Of a stretch of DNA of 47,626 bases, positions 15,536-22,726 are shown piece by piece. Both the position numbers and the translations under genes were made by a program. The notes beneath the pieces are model-generated. The model searched no databases. It worked only from the letters and a program-made list of their open reading frames with translations, and was not told where the DNA came from. Origin of the DNA: B18-G2 sp964432835 (lineage in GTDB: Archaea; Thermoplasmatota; E2; DHVEG-1; B18-G2); assembly GCA_964432835.1 (NCBI GenBank), contig CAYSPA010000002.1, forward strand, positions 1 to 47,626, written 5' to 3'. Position 1 is the stretch's first letter. Each line of letters opens with the position of its first letter.

Positions 15536-16534
15536 ATGGGAAAGAAGGTTGAACTTGAGAAACTGAGATACGGGACGGAACTACTGAAAAGAGGATTTGC
15601 AAAGATGCAGAAAGGTGGAGTGATAATGGACGTTACCAACGCGGAGCAGGCGAGGATAGCCGAGGATGCGGGAGCTGTAGCCGTAATGGCTCTCGAAAAG
15701 GTCCCCGCCGATATCAGAGCATCCGGTGGAGTGGCGAGGATGGCAGACCCCAAGAAGATAACAGAGATAATGGATGCCGTTTCCATACCGGTTATGGCAA
15801 AATGCAGAATAGGTCACTTCGTTGAAGCTCAGGCTCTGGAAGCTCTGGGAGTGGATATGATAGATGAATCCGAGGTTCTGACTCCCGCGGACCCCTTCTA
15901 CCATATAGATAAAAGAAAATTCAAGGTTCCTTTCGTCTGTGGATGCAGAAATCTCGGGGAGGCCGTGAGGAGGATATGGGAAGGAGCGGCGATGATAAGA
16001 ACGAAAGGGGAGGCGGGTACGGGAAACGTGATAGAAGCTGTGAGGCACATGAGGATGGTCACTGGTAGTATAAAACACTTAGCTGAGATGGATGATGAAG
16101 AGCTTTATATCCTGTCTGAGGAGTACACCCAGAGCTATGCAAAATCCGCCGAAGCAATACTCGGGAGAGAAATCGATGGTAACATACCCGTGTACGGTGA
16201 CTACCTGTACGATGATATCAAAGAAGAGATTTTTGAGATATTGAAGGAAATAAGAAGACTTCAGAGGTTACCGGTCGTAAACTTTGCAGCCGGTGGCATA
16301 GCGACTCCCGCGGATGCTGCGCTGATGATGCAACTCGGAAGTGATGGCGTGTTCGTTGGCTCCGGGATTTTCAAGTCAAGTGAGCCTGAGAAGAGAGCGA
16401 GAGCGATAGTCGAGGCGGTAACCCACTTCGACGAGCCGGAGGTGATAGCAGAGGTCAGCAAGGACCTTGGAGAAGCCATGCCCGGCCTTGATATCAAAAG
16501 TTTGGAAGTGAAGTTACAAGAGAGAGGATGGTGA
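15536..16534 (+). CDS. pdxS: Pyridoxal 5'-phosphate synthase, PdxS subunit
   Basis: The protein has 332 residues from the ATG at 15536; an ATG at 15512 would add eight residues that homologues lack. PdxS builds pyridoxal 5'-phosphate from ribose 5-phosphate, glyceraldehyde 3-phosphate and ammonia supplied by PdxT. Hallmarks are GGVIMDVTNAEQA, ERVPADIRA-like KVPADIRASGGVARM, PVMAKCRIGH with one catalytic lysine (K89) and RTKGEAGTGN with the other (K157). PVVNFAAGGIATPADAALMM lies in the phosphate site. An insertion around residues 172-225, relative to the bacterial enzyme of about 290 residues, is typical of archaeal members. Its 3' end overlaps pdxT by 7 bases, so the pair is co-translated. 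Confidence 0.95.
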   Translation: MGKKVELEKLRYGTELLKRGFAKMQKGGVIMDVTNAEQARIAEDAGAVAVMALEKVPADIRASGGVARMADPKKITEIMDAVSIPVMAKCRIGHFVEAQALEALGVDMIDESEVLTPADPFYHIDKRKFKVPFVCGCRNLGEAVRRIWEGAAMIRTKGEAGTGNVIEAVRHMRMVTGSIKHLAEMDDEELYILSEEYTQSYAKSAEAILGREIDGNIPVYGDYLYDDIKEEIFEILKEIRRLQRLPVVNFAAGGIATPADAALMMQLGSDGVFVGSGIFKSSEPEKRARAIVEAVTHFDEPEVIAEVSKDLGEAMPGLDIKSLEVKLQERGW

Positions 16535-17112
16535 AGATAGGCGTTTTGGCCATTCAAGGTGATGTTTCTGAACACGTGCAAGCTATCAATAGAGCCATGA
16601 ACATCTTTGGTATAAGAGGGCATGTTGTTACCGTGAAGAGAGCGGAAGACGTTGAACATCTGGACGGACTTTTGATTCCAGGGGGAGAAAGTACAGCTAT
16701 AACGAGGATCATGGACAAGTCTGGACTTACCGAAAAAATCAAAAAAGCGTATGTAGAAAAATCGATAGCGATAATGGGAACCTGTGCGGGATGTGTCATT
16801 CTTGCAAAGGAAGTAGAAGGTGGGAAGGTAAGGGGCCTCGAACTGATGGACATGAGGGTCATAAGAAATGCCTTCGGAAGACAGAGGGAATCTTTTGAGG
16901 GGTATGTTGAGGTTAAGGGGCTTAAAGAGCCGTACCCCGCAGTATTCATAAGGGCACCCATCATAGAAAGGGTTTGGGGCAACTGTGAGGTGGTGGCAAA
17001 ACTCGGTGATAAAATAGTGGGGGCACAACAGGATACCTCACTGGCTCTTTCCTTCCATCCCGAGCTCACAGAGGATTACAGGATATATCGGTTGTTTTTT
17101 GATATTCTGTAG
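16528..17112 (+). CDS. pdxT: Pyridoxal 5'-phosphate synthase, glutaminase subunit PdxT
   Basis: The protein has 194 residues. It is a class I glutamine amidotransferase that releases ammonia from glutamine for PdxS. PGGESTA is at 51-57. The catalytic triad is present: C86 in GTCAGC, then H177 and E179 in SFHPE. The length is normal for the family. It overlaps the 3' end of pdxS, and the two form the 12+12 synthase complex. A gene for a small membrane protein converges 18 bases downstream. Confidence 0.95.
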   Translation: MVKIGVLAIQGDVSEHVQAINRAMNIFGIRGHVVTVKRAEDVEHLDGLLIPGGESTAITRIMDKSGLTEKIKKAYVEKSIAIMGTCAGCVILAKEVEGGKVRGLELMDMRVIRNAFGRQRESFEGYVEVKGLKEPYPAVFIRAPIIERVWGNCEVVAKLGDKIVGAQQDTSLALSFHPELTEDYRIYRLFFDIL

Positions 17113-17130
17113 ATGATGGAAAAAATGGAT

Positions 17131-17430
17131 TCAGGCTTTCATTATTGCTGCCAAGAAGATGCCAAGGGATATCAAGGCACCAACCAGACCACCAACAATG
17201 GAGACTATCCCCACCGAGAACATTCCCGACGTGAAGGAGCTCCCTATGTAGTGTAGCCATGTGAAATCTATGTAAAGATATCCAACGATGATACCAATGA
17301 GCATGAGCAAAGCACCAACCGCTCTGCTTCTGCCGGTGCCGAAGTATGCGGTGAAGACTCCCGCCAGAAATGTGCCAATCGCAAATATCAGCATCAACAT
17401 GCTTAGAAACAATCCCATCAGTTCACCCAT
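17131..17430 (-). CDS. Small membrane protein (three transmembrane helices)
   Basis: The protein has 99 residues with three strongly hydrophobic segments, about 5-29, 37-55 and 66-97. There are few charged residues apart from a GTGRSRAVG loop. No family recognised. AGGAGGTG precedes the ATG. It starts 12 bases after the stop of the AsnC-type gene on the same strand, so the two probably share a transcript. Confidence 0.6.
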   Translation of the reverse strand: MGELMGLFLSMLMLIFAIGTFLAGVFTAYFGTGRSRAVGALLMLIGIIVGYLYIDFTWLHYIGSSFTSGMFSVGIVSIVGGLVGALISLGIFLAAIMKA

Positions 17431-17442
17431 CTTTTACACCTC

Positions 17443-17676
17443 CTAGAATTTTGTCCCCGTCAGGGTCTTGGTATCGACGACTCCCTTTATAGATCTTATC
17501 TTTTTCACGACAATCTCCCCGAGTTTTTCGAAATCGGGCGCCTCTATCTTCGCTATCAGGTCGTACTCTCCAAACAGGGGATGCAGCTCCACTATTTCCT
17601 TTATCTTCAGTAGTTCATTGTAAACCTCGTGCTCATGTGCCGGAGCCGTACTTATTAATACAAACCCTACCGCCAT
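17443..17676 (-). CDS. Stand-alone Lrp/AsnC ligand-binding (RAM) domain protein
   Basis: The protein has 77 residues from the ATG at 17676. That ATG is preceded by GGTGGTGA at 7 bases and begins MAVGFVLISTAPAHEHEVY. An upstream ATG at 17709 lies inside the TATA box and is unlikely to be used. The chain is the alpha-beta ligand-binding domain of Lrp/AsnC regulators without the DNA-binding helix-turn-helix: VYNELLKIKEIVELHPLFGE, YDLIAKIEA and IRSIKGVVDTKTLTG. Such single-domain proteins form octamers, bind amino acids and may modulate full-length regulators. The ligand is unknown. Confidence 0.85.
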   Translation of the reverse strand: MAVGFVLISTAPAHEHEVYNELLKIKEIVELHPLFGEYDLIAKIEAPDFEKLGEIVVKKIRSIKGVVDTKTLTGTKF

Positions 17677-17708
17677 TTCAGTTTCACCACCTACCGAAAT
17701 AGTTTCCA

Positions 17709-17719
17709 TAAATTTAAAG
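17709..17719 (-). promoter_or_regulatory. TATA box upstream of the AsnC-type gene
   Basis: Read on the minus strand the element is TTTAAATTTAT. The expected start site, about 25 bases downstream, falls just before the GGTGGTGA ribosome site at 17691-17684, giving a short leader before the ATG at 17676. Confidence 0.5.
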
Positions 17720-17783
17720 TTTATTAATTATGGCATATCTCATCGTTAATAAAAAGTTGGTGTTTTTAAAAGTAAAAAATCGG

Positions 17784-18602
17784 TTAGGGCTTAGAAGGAT
17801 TTATACCGTCTTTGTATCCTTTCGCTAGAAGTACGGCTCCACTTAACATGATGAGGCTTTCTTCTGGGGTAGGATATGAGCCCACCCGATGGGAGAACTT
17901 ATTTCTGTAGAGTTTGATGGCTTGAATGACCTTTTCAGATTCTCTACCCACCATATCTCGGATATAGGGTCGTAGATCCTCCCACTCTGGCTCTTTTCTC
18001 TCCACCGCTTCTTTCATTCCTTTTTCCTCCTTTACCTTAGACTTTATCTTGCTCCAAATGACTTCAATAACTCTTCCAGCTAACAGTACCGAGCAGGTCA
18101 AATTCTGGTTCGAGAAGGCATCTAAAGCCTTCTCCAAATCACTAGCATATTCTGGTAGAAAAGGTTTGATGTTATCTCGAACCTCCTTTTCAAGACTATA
18201 GAGTCTTTCTCTATCTCGAGATGAAAGTTCGGTGGTGTATAATAAATCATCTATTAGTCTCAGCGTTTTTCTGCTTTCTCCTGCTACCCGTTGTAGGAAA
18301 GTCCTAACCTCTCCCTCATTTGCAGAAGGAGGTATAGGTATAACTTTAGGCAAAACCTTCTCTCCAACCTTCTTTCCCAGATAATCTTGTGTTCGATTGC
18401 ATAGATCCTCATAGTCTTCCCATAAGCCCTCAGTCTCTTCTTCTAGGCGCCTCTCATACAAAGAGGAAAAGGTAAGGCCCATTAAGGCTCTCGAGTCTAT
18501 ATCATCGATGACTTTTAAACAATCCTCAGCTCTCTTCAATAGAGCAAACCACTCTTCTTTAAGAGCATTCATTTCAGCCCTCGTGAAGTTAGAGGTATTC
18601 AT
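17784..18602 (-). CDS. HEPN/DUF4145-like helical protein with an R-x4-H motif
   Basis: The protein has 272 residues from the ATG at 18602; a TTG at 18644 would add 14 residues. The chain is almost all alpha-helical. The N-terminal half (about 10-165) is charged and contains several probable coiled helices. The C-terminal part (about 165-265) resembles HEPN/DUF4145-type domains: LTCSVLLAGRVIEVIWSKI, then IQAIKLYRNKFSHRVGSYPT, in which R233-N-K-F-S-H238 is the R-x4-H signature of HEPN ribonucleases. HEPN proteins act in toxin-antitoxin, abortive-infection and RNA-processing systems; others lack activity. No nucleotidyltransferase (MNT) antitoxin gene is adjacent. Upstream lies about 340 bases of unexplained DNA, which together with isolation from housekeeping operons suggests an accessory segment. 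Activity is inference. Confidence 0.65.
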   Translation of the reverse strand: MNTSNFTRAEMNALKEEWFALLKRAEDCLKVIDDIDSRALMGLTFSSLYERRLEEETEGLWEDYEDLCNRTQDYLGKKVGEKVLPKVIPIPPSANEGEVRTFLQRVAGESRKTLRLIDDLLYTTELSSRDRERLYSLEKEVRDNIKPFLPEYASDLEKALDAFSNQNLTCSVLLAGRVIEVIWSKIKSKVKEEKGMKEAVERKEPEWEDLRPYIRDMVGRESEKVIQAIKLYRNKFSHRVGSYPTPEESLIMLSGAVLLAKGYKDGINPSKP

Positions 18603-18644
18603 ATTTTCACAGCGGGGACTTTCAGAACAATACTGTAAATCCAA

Positions 18645-18985
18645 AATACATGGCTTTACTTAAATGCAATGCTCCTTGCTCCGCTACCTAAAAAGAAGGT
18701 GGTCCAGAATCGACTGTTATTCTATATTGTTCGCCGTGATGAGTATTTTGTACCGATCATTGAAGCTCCACCCCACTCTATAGCGTTTTGTAAATCATCT
18801 GCGCGAGATATGCTCTTACTCAAAACATATCTGATACAGTAAACATCTTCAAGATTCTGTAAGCCTTTTCTTCCATTTTTAAATAAGTTTGAGAAGACAC
18901 CTGTAGAACTCGGAAAATCGCTCCCTTCGTTTTCGCTTTCGATATATTTAATAATTAAAAACTATTATGGGTCTTGAAAGCTCGA
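18645..18985. other. Unexplained stretch with two antiparallel short open frames; possible gene remnant
   Basis: There is no recognisable gene. On the minus strand a frame is open for 79 codons (18961 to 18725, stop 18724-18722). It has no ATG near its start and reads protein-like (NLFKNGRKGLQNLEDVYCIR, later DDLQNAIEWGGASMIG). On the plus strand an ATG at 18669 opens 57 codons to the stop at 18840-18842 (begins MLLAPLPKKKVVQNR). They overlap, so at most one is real. The minus-strand frame looks like the 3' part of a gene that lost its start. Next to the response-regulator start lie a TATA-like element (18943-18957) and GGAGGTGAT (18989-18997). Confidence 0.35.
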
Positions 18986-19003
18986 GATGGAGGTGATTTT
19001 TAA

Positions 19004-19393
19004 ATGGAAAAAAAGAAGATCCTGGTTGTTGACGATAACCCCGATATTCTGATAACAATCAAAGAAGGTCTTGAAGCCATCGACGATAGTGTTGAGGTTA
19101 TAGGCGTGGAGAGCGGTGAGGATTGTGTGAGTCTCTTGTCAAGGGAGAAAATAAAACCCGATGTTATACTGCTTGATATAATGCTGCCCGAGATGAGTGG
19201 GTGGGAGATATACAACAGATTGAGAGAGAGGGAAGAATGGAAAGATATTCCTATAATCTTCATAACCGCAAGAACCGATGAAAAGGCACGTAAGATTGGT
19301 TCCTTCCTTGCCGAGGATTTTATAGAGAAACCCTTCGATATAAGGGAATTGAAAGAGAGAATAGAGCGGGTACTCGAGAAGAGGCAGCAGTAG
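19004..19393 (+). CDS. Single-domain response regulator (CheY-like receiver)
   Basis: The protein has 129 residues, one receiver domain and no output domain. The acidic pocket is D10-D11 (VVDDNPD), the phospho-acceptor is D58 in VILLDIMLPEMSGWE, the switch Thr is T88 and the conserved Lys is K109 in EKPF. GGAGGTGAT at 18989-18997 is a near-perfect ribosome site 6 bases before the ATG. No histidine kinase or chemotaxis gene is in the window, so its partner is elsewhere. Orphan receivers of this kind serve as phosphorelay intermediates or act by protein contact. Confidence 0.93.
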   Translation: MEKKKILVVDDNPDILITIKEGLEAIDDSVEVIGVESGEDCVSLLSREKIKPDVILLDIMLPEMSGWEIYNRLREREEWKDIPIIFITARTDEKARKIGSFLAEDFIEKPFDIRELKERIERVLEKRQQ

Positions 19394-19461
19394 GAACATA
19401 GAAAAATAAAACCACCATTCAGAGACAATTTTTAATACCAGAACTGAAATTATTCCTGTGG

Positions 19462-19561
19462 GTCGGGGTGGCTCAGCCTGGCGGAGCGCCTGACTCATAA
19501 GCGCAGCTCGAGGGTTCGCTGGGAAATCAGGAGGTCGCGGGTTCAAATCCCGCCCCCGACA
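19462..19561 (+). tRNA. tRNA-Met (CAT), probably elongator, with a 26-base intron
   Basis: The acceptor stem GTCGGGG/CCCCGAC (19462-19468/19554-19560), D stem GCTC/GAGC, anticodon stem CCTGA/TCAGG and T stem GCGGG/CCCGC all form. The anticodon is CAT at 19496-19498. The loop is interrupted between positions 37 and 38 by 19500-19525. The junction folds as a canonical bulge-helix-bulge: 3-base bulges TAA (19498-19500) and AAA (19524-19526) around the 4-bp helix CTCA/TGGG, so the archaeal splicing endonuclease would cut exactly there. The first pair is G-C, not the A-U of archaeal initiators, hence elongator; tRNA-Ile2 with a modified CAT is the alternative. CCA is not encoded. Confidence 0.92.
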
Positions 19562-19645
19562 TTATTTATACGGGATTTCTTTTGTGATTAGACGGAGGTA
19601 TATTTTTATACATACCTGTAGATTAATAATACGGGGAGTGATGGC

Positions 19646-20941
19646 ATGAGAGGAACCGGGTGGATTATTTTATGCATTGTCTTGTTTTTGCTCTCGCCTT
19701 TAATCTCCGTAACCCATTTTGCAGAAAACCCCGTTGAAGAGCTTCTCAGAGATGCACACCTCGAAGAGATAGATGGCATAAAAGTTCTGTTCACAAATGG
19801 CTCTTTCTACGAACTTGGTTTTCAGCATGGCTACCTTCTGAAAGAAGAGGTGCGGGAGAATGTGAGAGCTTTCATCAGCTACGGGAAAGAGACCGCATCA
19901 TATGAAAAACTTCTCGAAATGTGGAATACCGTAAAAGCGTATATACCAGACGATTATCTCTCCGAGTTACGGGGCATCGCGGATGGCGCCAACGTTTCTC
20001 TCGAAGAGCTGGGAGTATCATATATGATTGTTCCTTTCATAGACCTCGGTTGTTTCAGCTATGCGGCGTGGGGTAATGCCACGGAAGATGGTAAACTGTA
20101 TCACGCGCGAAGTTTGGATTTTCCACTCATAATAAAAGATCCTGTAACTGGAAAATACATACAGGAAAACTCCGTTCTGATTGTACGGAAGCTCGATGGA
20201 GGAATGGTTTCCATCATCCCAACCCTGGCGGGATGGATAAACTTCTATGAGGGTTTCAACGAGAAGGGTATCGTCATAACCGTACAGGCATGCTGGAGCT
20301 CTGACCAGACGTTGAAAGGAATACCCATTCAGTTCAGACTCCAGATGGCTCTGGATAAGATGGATACAATAGACGATGCCTTAAATGCTATGCTGTCAAA
20401 CGGTACACTTGGCTGGAATTTTATAATATCCGATGGAAAAACCGCATATATCGTCGAGGTCACTGCGAATCACAGCTACATTGGTTCTTGGGATGACTCC
20501 ATCGAAGATAATGCCCCTTTCTGGAAGATCAAAGAGGTTGTGAGACGTACAAATTTCTTCATCGATCCTGAACTTGCGGCAACTCAGAGAAGATGGTACA
20601 ACCCCGGAGGAGCGATGGGCTTTCTGGCAACCTTCGTGGGTTCTCCATTCTTTCCCATATGGAGAAAGTACAGAGCGATGAGCAGGGAAATCGAAAATAT
20701 ATGGGGAGAGATCGATCTCAATTCCAGCATCTCCATCCTGAGAAAGGTCTATGGAGGGAAAACGGACATGGTGCTTTTCTTCTTTCAGATGATATCGAGA
20801 GGTAGGGGAATCCTTTGCGACCTCCATCAGTGGTCATACTGTCCAGATACGGGAGATTTTGTTATTTCCTTCGCCGATTCAAAGAAGCAGTCCCATAAAA
20901 ACGAACTGCACTACATCAATATAAAGAAACTGTTGGGTTGA
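19646..20941 (+). CDS. Exported C45/acyl-transferase-type Ntn-hydrolase
   Basis: The protein has 431 residues. A signal peptide or anchor occupies about 6-24. The body matches the peptidase C45/AAT-like Ntn-hydrolase family. FYELGFQHGYLL at 54-65 is the typical entry motif. LGCFSYAAWGNATEDGKLYH contains C136, the expected N-terminal nucleophile after autocleavage at G135-C136, followed by ARSLDF. NEKGIVITVQA is also typical. Members cleave amide bonds in small acylated molecules, or self-process and have unknown substrates. GGGGAGTGAT precedes the ATG, and a TATA-like TATTTTTATA lies near 19601. Predicted extracytoplasmic location fits with the other exported hydrolases; the substrate cannot be named. 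Confidence 0.82.
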   Translation: MRGTGWIILCIVLFLLSPLISVTHFAENPVEELLRDAHLEEIDGIKVLFTNGSFYELGFQHGYLLKEEVRENVRAFISYGKETASYEKLLEMWNTVKAYIPDDYLSELRGIADGANVSLEELGVSYMIVPFIDLGCFSYAAWGNATEDGKLYHARSLDFPLIIKDPVTGKYIQENSVLIVRKLDGGMVSIIPTLAGWINFYEGFNEKGIVITVQACWSSDQTLKGIPIQFRLQMALDKMDTIDDALNAMLSNGTLGWNFIISDGKTAYIVEVTANHSYIGSWDDSIEDNAPFWKIKEVVRRTNFFIDPELAATQRRWYNPGGAMGFLATFVGSPFFPIWRKYRAMSREIENIWGEIDLNSSISILRKVYGGKTDMVLFFFQMISRGRGILCDLHQWSYCPDTGDFVISFADSKKQSHKNELHYINIKKLLG

Positions 20942-21041
20942 TTTATCTCATAGTGCCGATTGGCATCCCGCCTCTTCAGAGTCGATGGTGGCTAAAGCCC
21001 CTTCCATCCTTTTTAAATCGACTCTCAATCGATGGAATGTC

Positions 21042-22277
21042 CTATTCCTCCCCTGAATTGAAGAACCTCTTTTCATCCTCTCTCAGCCTGTTCAGATATA
21101 CCCTTTCCACTTTCTCCTCTTCTTGGAACTTTCTGATGTCCATTTCGACTTCTATGGGCAATGCGCCATCCCTTATCAATCTTGAAAGTTTGTAGATATC
21201 AATATCCGATACCTGCTCCCAGATACCGTGCTTTTTCAGCACTTCTTTCAATTCCTCGCGCCTGCCGTCGCCCTTCGATGGGAAAATGCGTCTTTTACCA
21301 ACGATTACCTTCGCCTTGGCTTTTGTTCCATATACGGTATCGAGACCCTCTCTCTTTGCAAAATCTATGATTTCCTTCTTTGTCTTTTCTATCTCTCTGT
21401 CGATTTCCTCCAGCAATTTTTCCCTTTTCTCGAGAAGTTCCGCGTATCTGTCTACAAGCTGAACACCCTTATCAGAGAGATAATCATCGAGTGTTCTGGT
21501 TTCGAGTTTGTATCTGTGCTTGTATTCACCGCATATCTGCTTGTATTCACACCAGTCACAAAGTACAGATGGTTTGGCGGGAAATTCGTCGGCATGCTCT
21601 ATGCGGCGGATGAGTGAGATGAGATACTGCCTCAGTTCTTCGAATTCTTCCTCGTCTTTTCTTATTTCTATCTCTCTATCAAAAGCCAGAAAGTGCCATA
21701 TCAGTCTTATATCCCTCGCATCGGGATATCTGTCTTTTACGCCTATCGCATATATCGGTAACTGGATATCCTGCTCGATGTACTTGTTGATGGGCAGTGT
21801 CATGTTCGTTTTGTAGTCGTGTATTTCGTATATACCTCCATCTCTGTAGGCAAGTCTGTCTATATACCCCAAGATTTTGTATCTGCCCGTGCCATCGAGG
21901 TCCACGATGATTCTTTCTTCCAGTGCTATGGTTCTGGACTGGTTGAATGGATAGTATCTCTTGTAGTAATCCCTTACGAATCTCTCGGCCATCTTGAGAT
22001 AATTATCGGGGGTGTAGTCCTCACTTGTTATGAGAATCCCATTGTTCCATTTTCTCCTCCACTGGTTTCTCAGGTATTCGAGAAGCTCTTCCAGCGTGTT
22101 CATCTTCTCGTACATGAGGTCTTTGTAAAGTTTCCTCAGGGTTTCATGAACTATGTTTCCCGTGAAGGACTCTATCGTCTCCTTTATCTCCGTCTTTATC
22201 CTGTCTATATATGCAAATCTGTATTTCCTCGGACACTGAAGATAACAGTTGAGTCTGGAATAGGAATAAATGGGCAT
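21042..22277 (-). CDS. RecB-like PD-(D/E)XK nuclease with a four-Cys Fe-S site
   Basis: The protein has 411 residues from the ATG at 22277. A GTG 42 bases further upstream would lie at the TATA element, so the shorter form is preferred. Nuclease motifs: H44 in GNIVHETL, D140 in LGYIDRL, D154-Y-K156 in EIHDYKTN, and Q172 in QDIQLPIYAIG. C15 in YLQCPRKYRF plus C240, C243 and C249 (CDWCEYKQIC) form the Cas4/AddB-type iron-sulfur cluster. The C-terminal 150 residues add a coiled-coil-like extension absent from Cas4. No cas genes or CRISPR array are present. Probably a DNA repair or end-processing exonuclease. It follows pcc1 on the same strand but has its own promoter. Confidence 0.85.
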   Translation of the reverse strand: MPIYSYSRLNCYLQCPRKYRFAYIDRIKTEIKETIESFTGNIVHETLRKLYKDLMYEKMNTLEELLEYLRNQWRRKWNNGILITSEDYTPDNYLKMAERFVRDYYKRYYPFNQSRTIALEERIIVDLDGTGRYKILGYIDRLAYRDGGIYEIHDYKTNMTLPINKYIEQDIQLPIYAIGVKDRYPDARDIRLIWHFLAFDREIEIRKDEEEFEELRQYLISLIRRIEHADEFPAKPSVLCDWCEYKQICGEYKHRYKLETRTLDDYLSDKGVQLVDRYAELLEKREKLLEEIDREIEKTKKEIIDFAKREGLDTVYGTKAKAKVIVGKRRIFPSKGDGRREELKEVLKKHGIWEQVSDIDIYKLSRLIRDGALPIEVEMDIRKFQEEEKVERVYLNRLREDEKRFFNSGEE

Positions 22278-22300
22278 CTCGAAAAGCGAATTGATTTTGG

Positions 22301-22314
22301 GTATATTAAATATC
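22301..22314 (-). promoter_or_regulatory. TATA box of the RecB-like nuclease gene (leaderless)
   Basis: On the minus strand GATATTTAATATAC is centred about 29 bases before the ATG at 22277, with no ribosome site between. This supports a leaderless transcript from 22277 and independent expression from the exosome operon upstream. Confidence 0.5.
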
Positions 22315-22346
22315 GCCACAGGTTTTCTTTCCAGCGAATTGTGAAC

Positions 22347-22583
22347 TCAGAAAATCTCGCTCACGGATTTTGCGGTTTCTATCCATCTCAGAAAGGAGTT
22401 GCAGGCTGCCCTCAGGGAACTCGTATCCCTGGATTTTATCTTCAGAATCAGTTTCTTTCCTTTTCTCTCCAAACTAACCGTTGTCTTTGGAATCTTCTTC
22501 CTGACTTCGGGATAAACAGATTCATATATTATGGCAGCCTCTCTCTCGCCATCCATCTCCAGTTCTATGACGGCCTCTCTCAT
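22347..22583 (-). CDS. pcc1: KEOPS complex subunit Pcc1
   Basis: The protein has 78 residues and matches archaeal Pcc1: a first strand-turn with MREAVIELEMDGEREAAIIY, a central PKTTVSLERKGKKLILKIKS beta region, and the C-terminal helix SLRAACNSFLRWIETA. Pcc1 is the dimerising, tRNA-binding subunit of KEOPS, which makes t6A37 in ANN-decoding tRNAs. The ATG lies one base after the rpoP stop, so it is co-translated in the exosome/proteasome superoperon, where pcc1 is often found in archaea. Confidence 0.9.
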   Translation of the reverse strand: MREAVIELEMDGEREAAIIYESVYPEVRKKIPKTTVSLERKGKKLILKIKSRDTSSLRAACNSFLRWIETAKSVSEIF

Positions 22584-22584
22584 T

Positions 22585-22725
22585 CTAACGCGCTTTAACC
22601 CTCTTTGCTATGGGAGGTCTCTCCTTGTAGAATATCTTGCTACCGCAGTACGGGCACTGCAGACCTATACTCTCAACATTGAGGTCAACGGTCTTCTTAC
22701 ATATACCACACTTGTAGCTCACCAT
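22585..22725 (-). CDS. rpoP: RNA polymerase subunit P (Rpo12)
   Basis: The protein has 46 residues: it begins MVSYKCGICKKTVDL and continues GLQCPYCGSKIFYKERP. C6, C9, C24 and C27 form the zinc ribbon of Rpb12/RpoP. The sequence ends in a basic tail. The size and the place between rpl37ae and pcc1 are exactly those seen in other archaea. It starts one base after the rpl37ae stop. Confidence 0.93.
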   Translation of the reverse strand: MVSYKCGICKKTVDLNVESIGLQCPYCGSKIFYKERPPIAKRVKAR

Positions 22726-22726
22726 A

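Noticed and set aside
19004..19393. Response regulator as chemotaxis CheY
   Set aside because: It has the receiver fold, but no che genes are nearby and no residue pattern specific to CheY could be verified. Only the general call is supported.
21042..22277. Annotation of the Fe-S nuclease as Cas4
   Set aside because: It is about twice the Cas4 length, has a long C-terminal extension, and no cas genes or CRISPR array are present.
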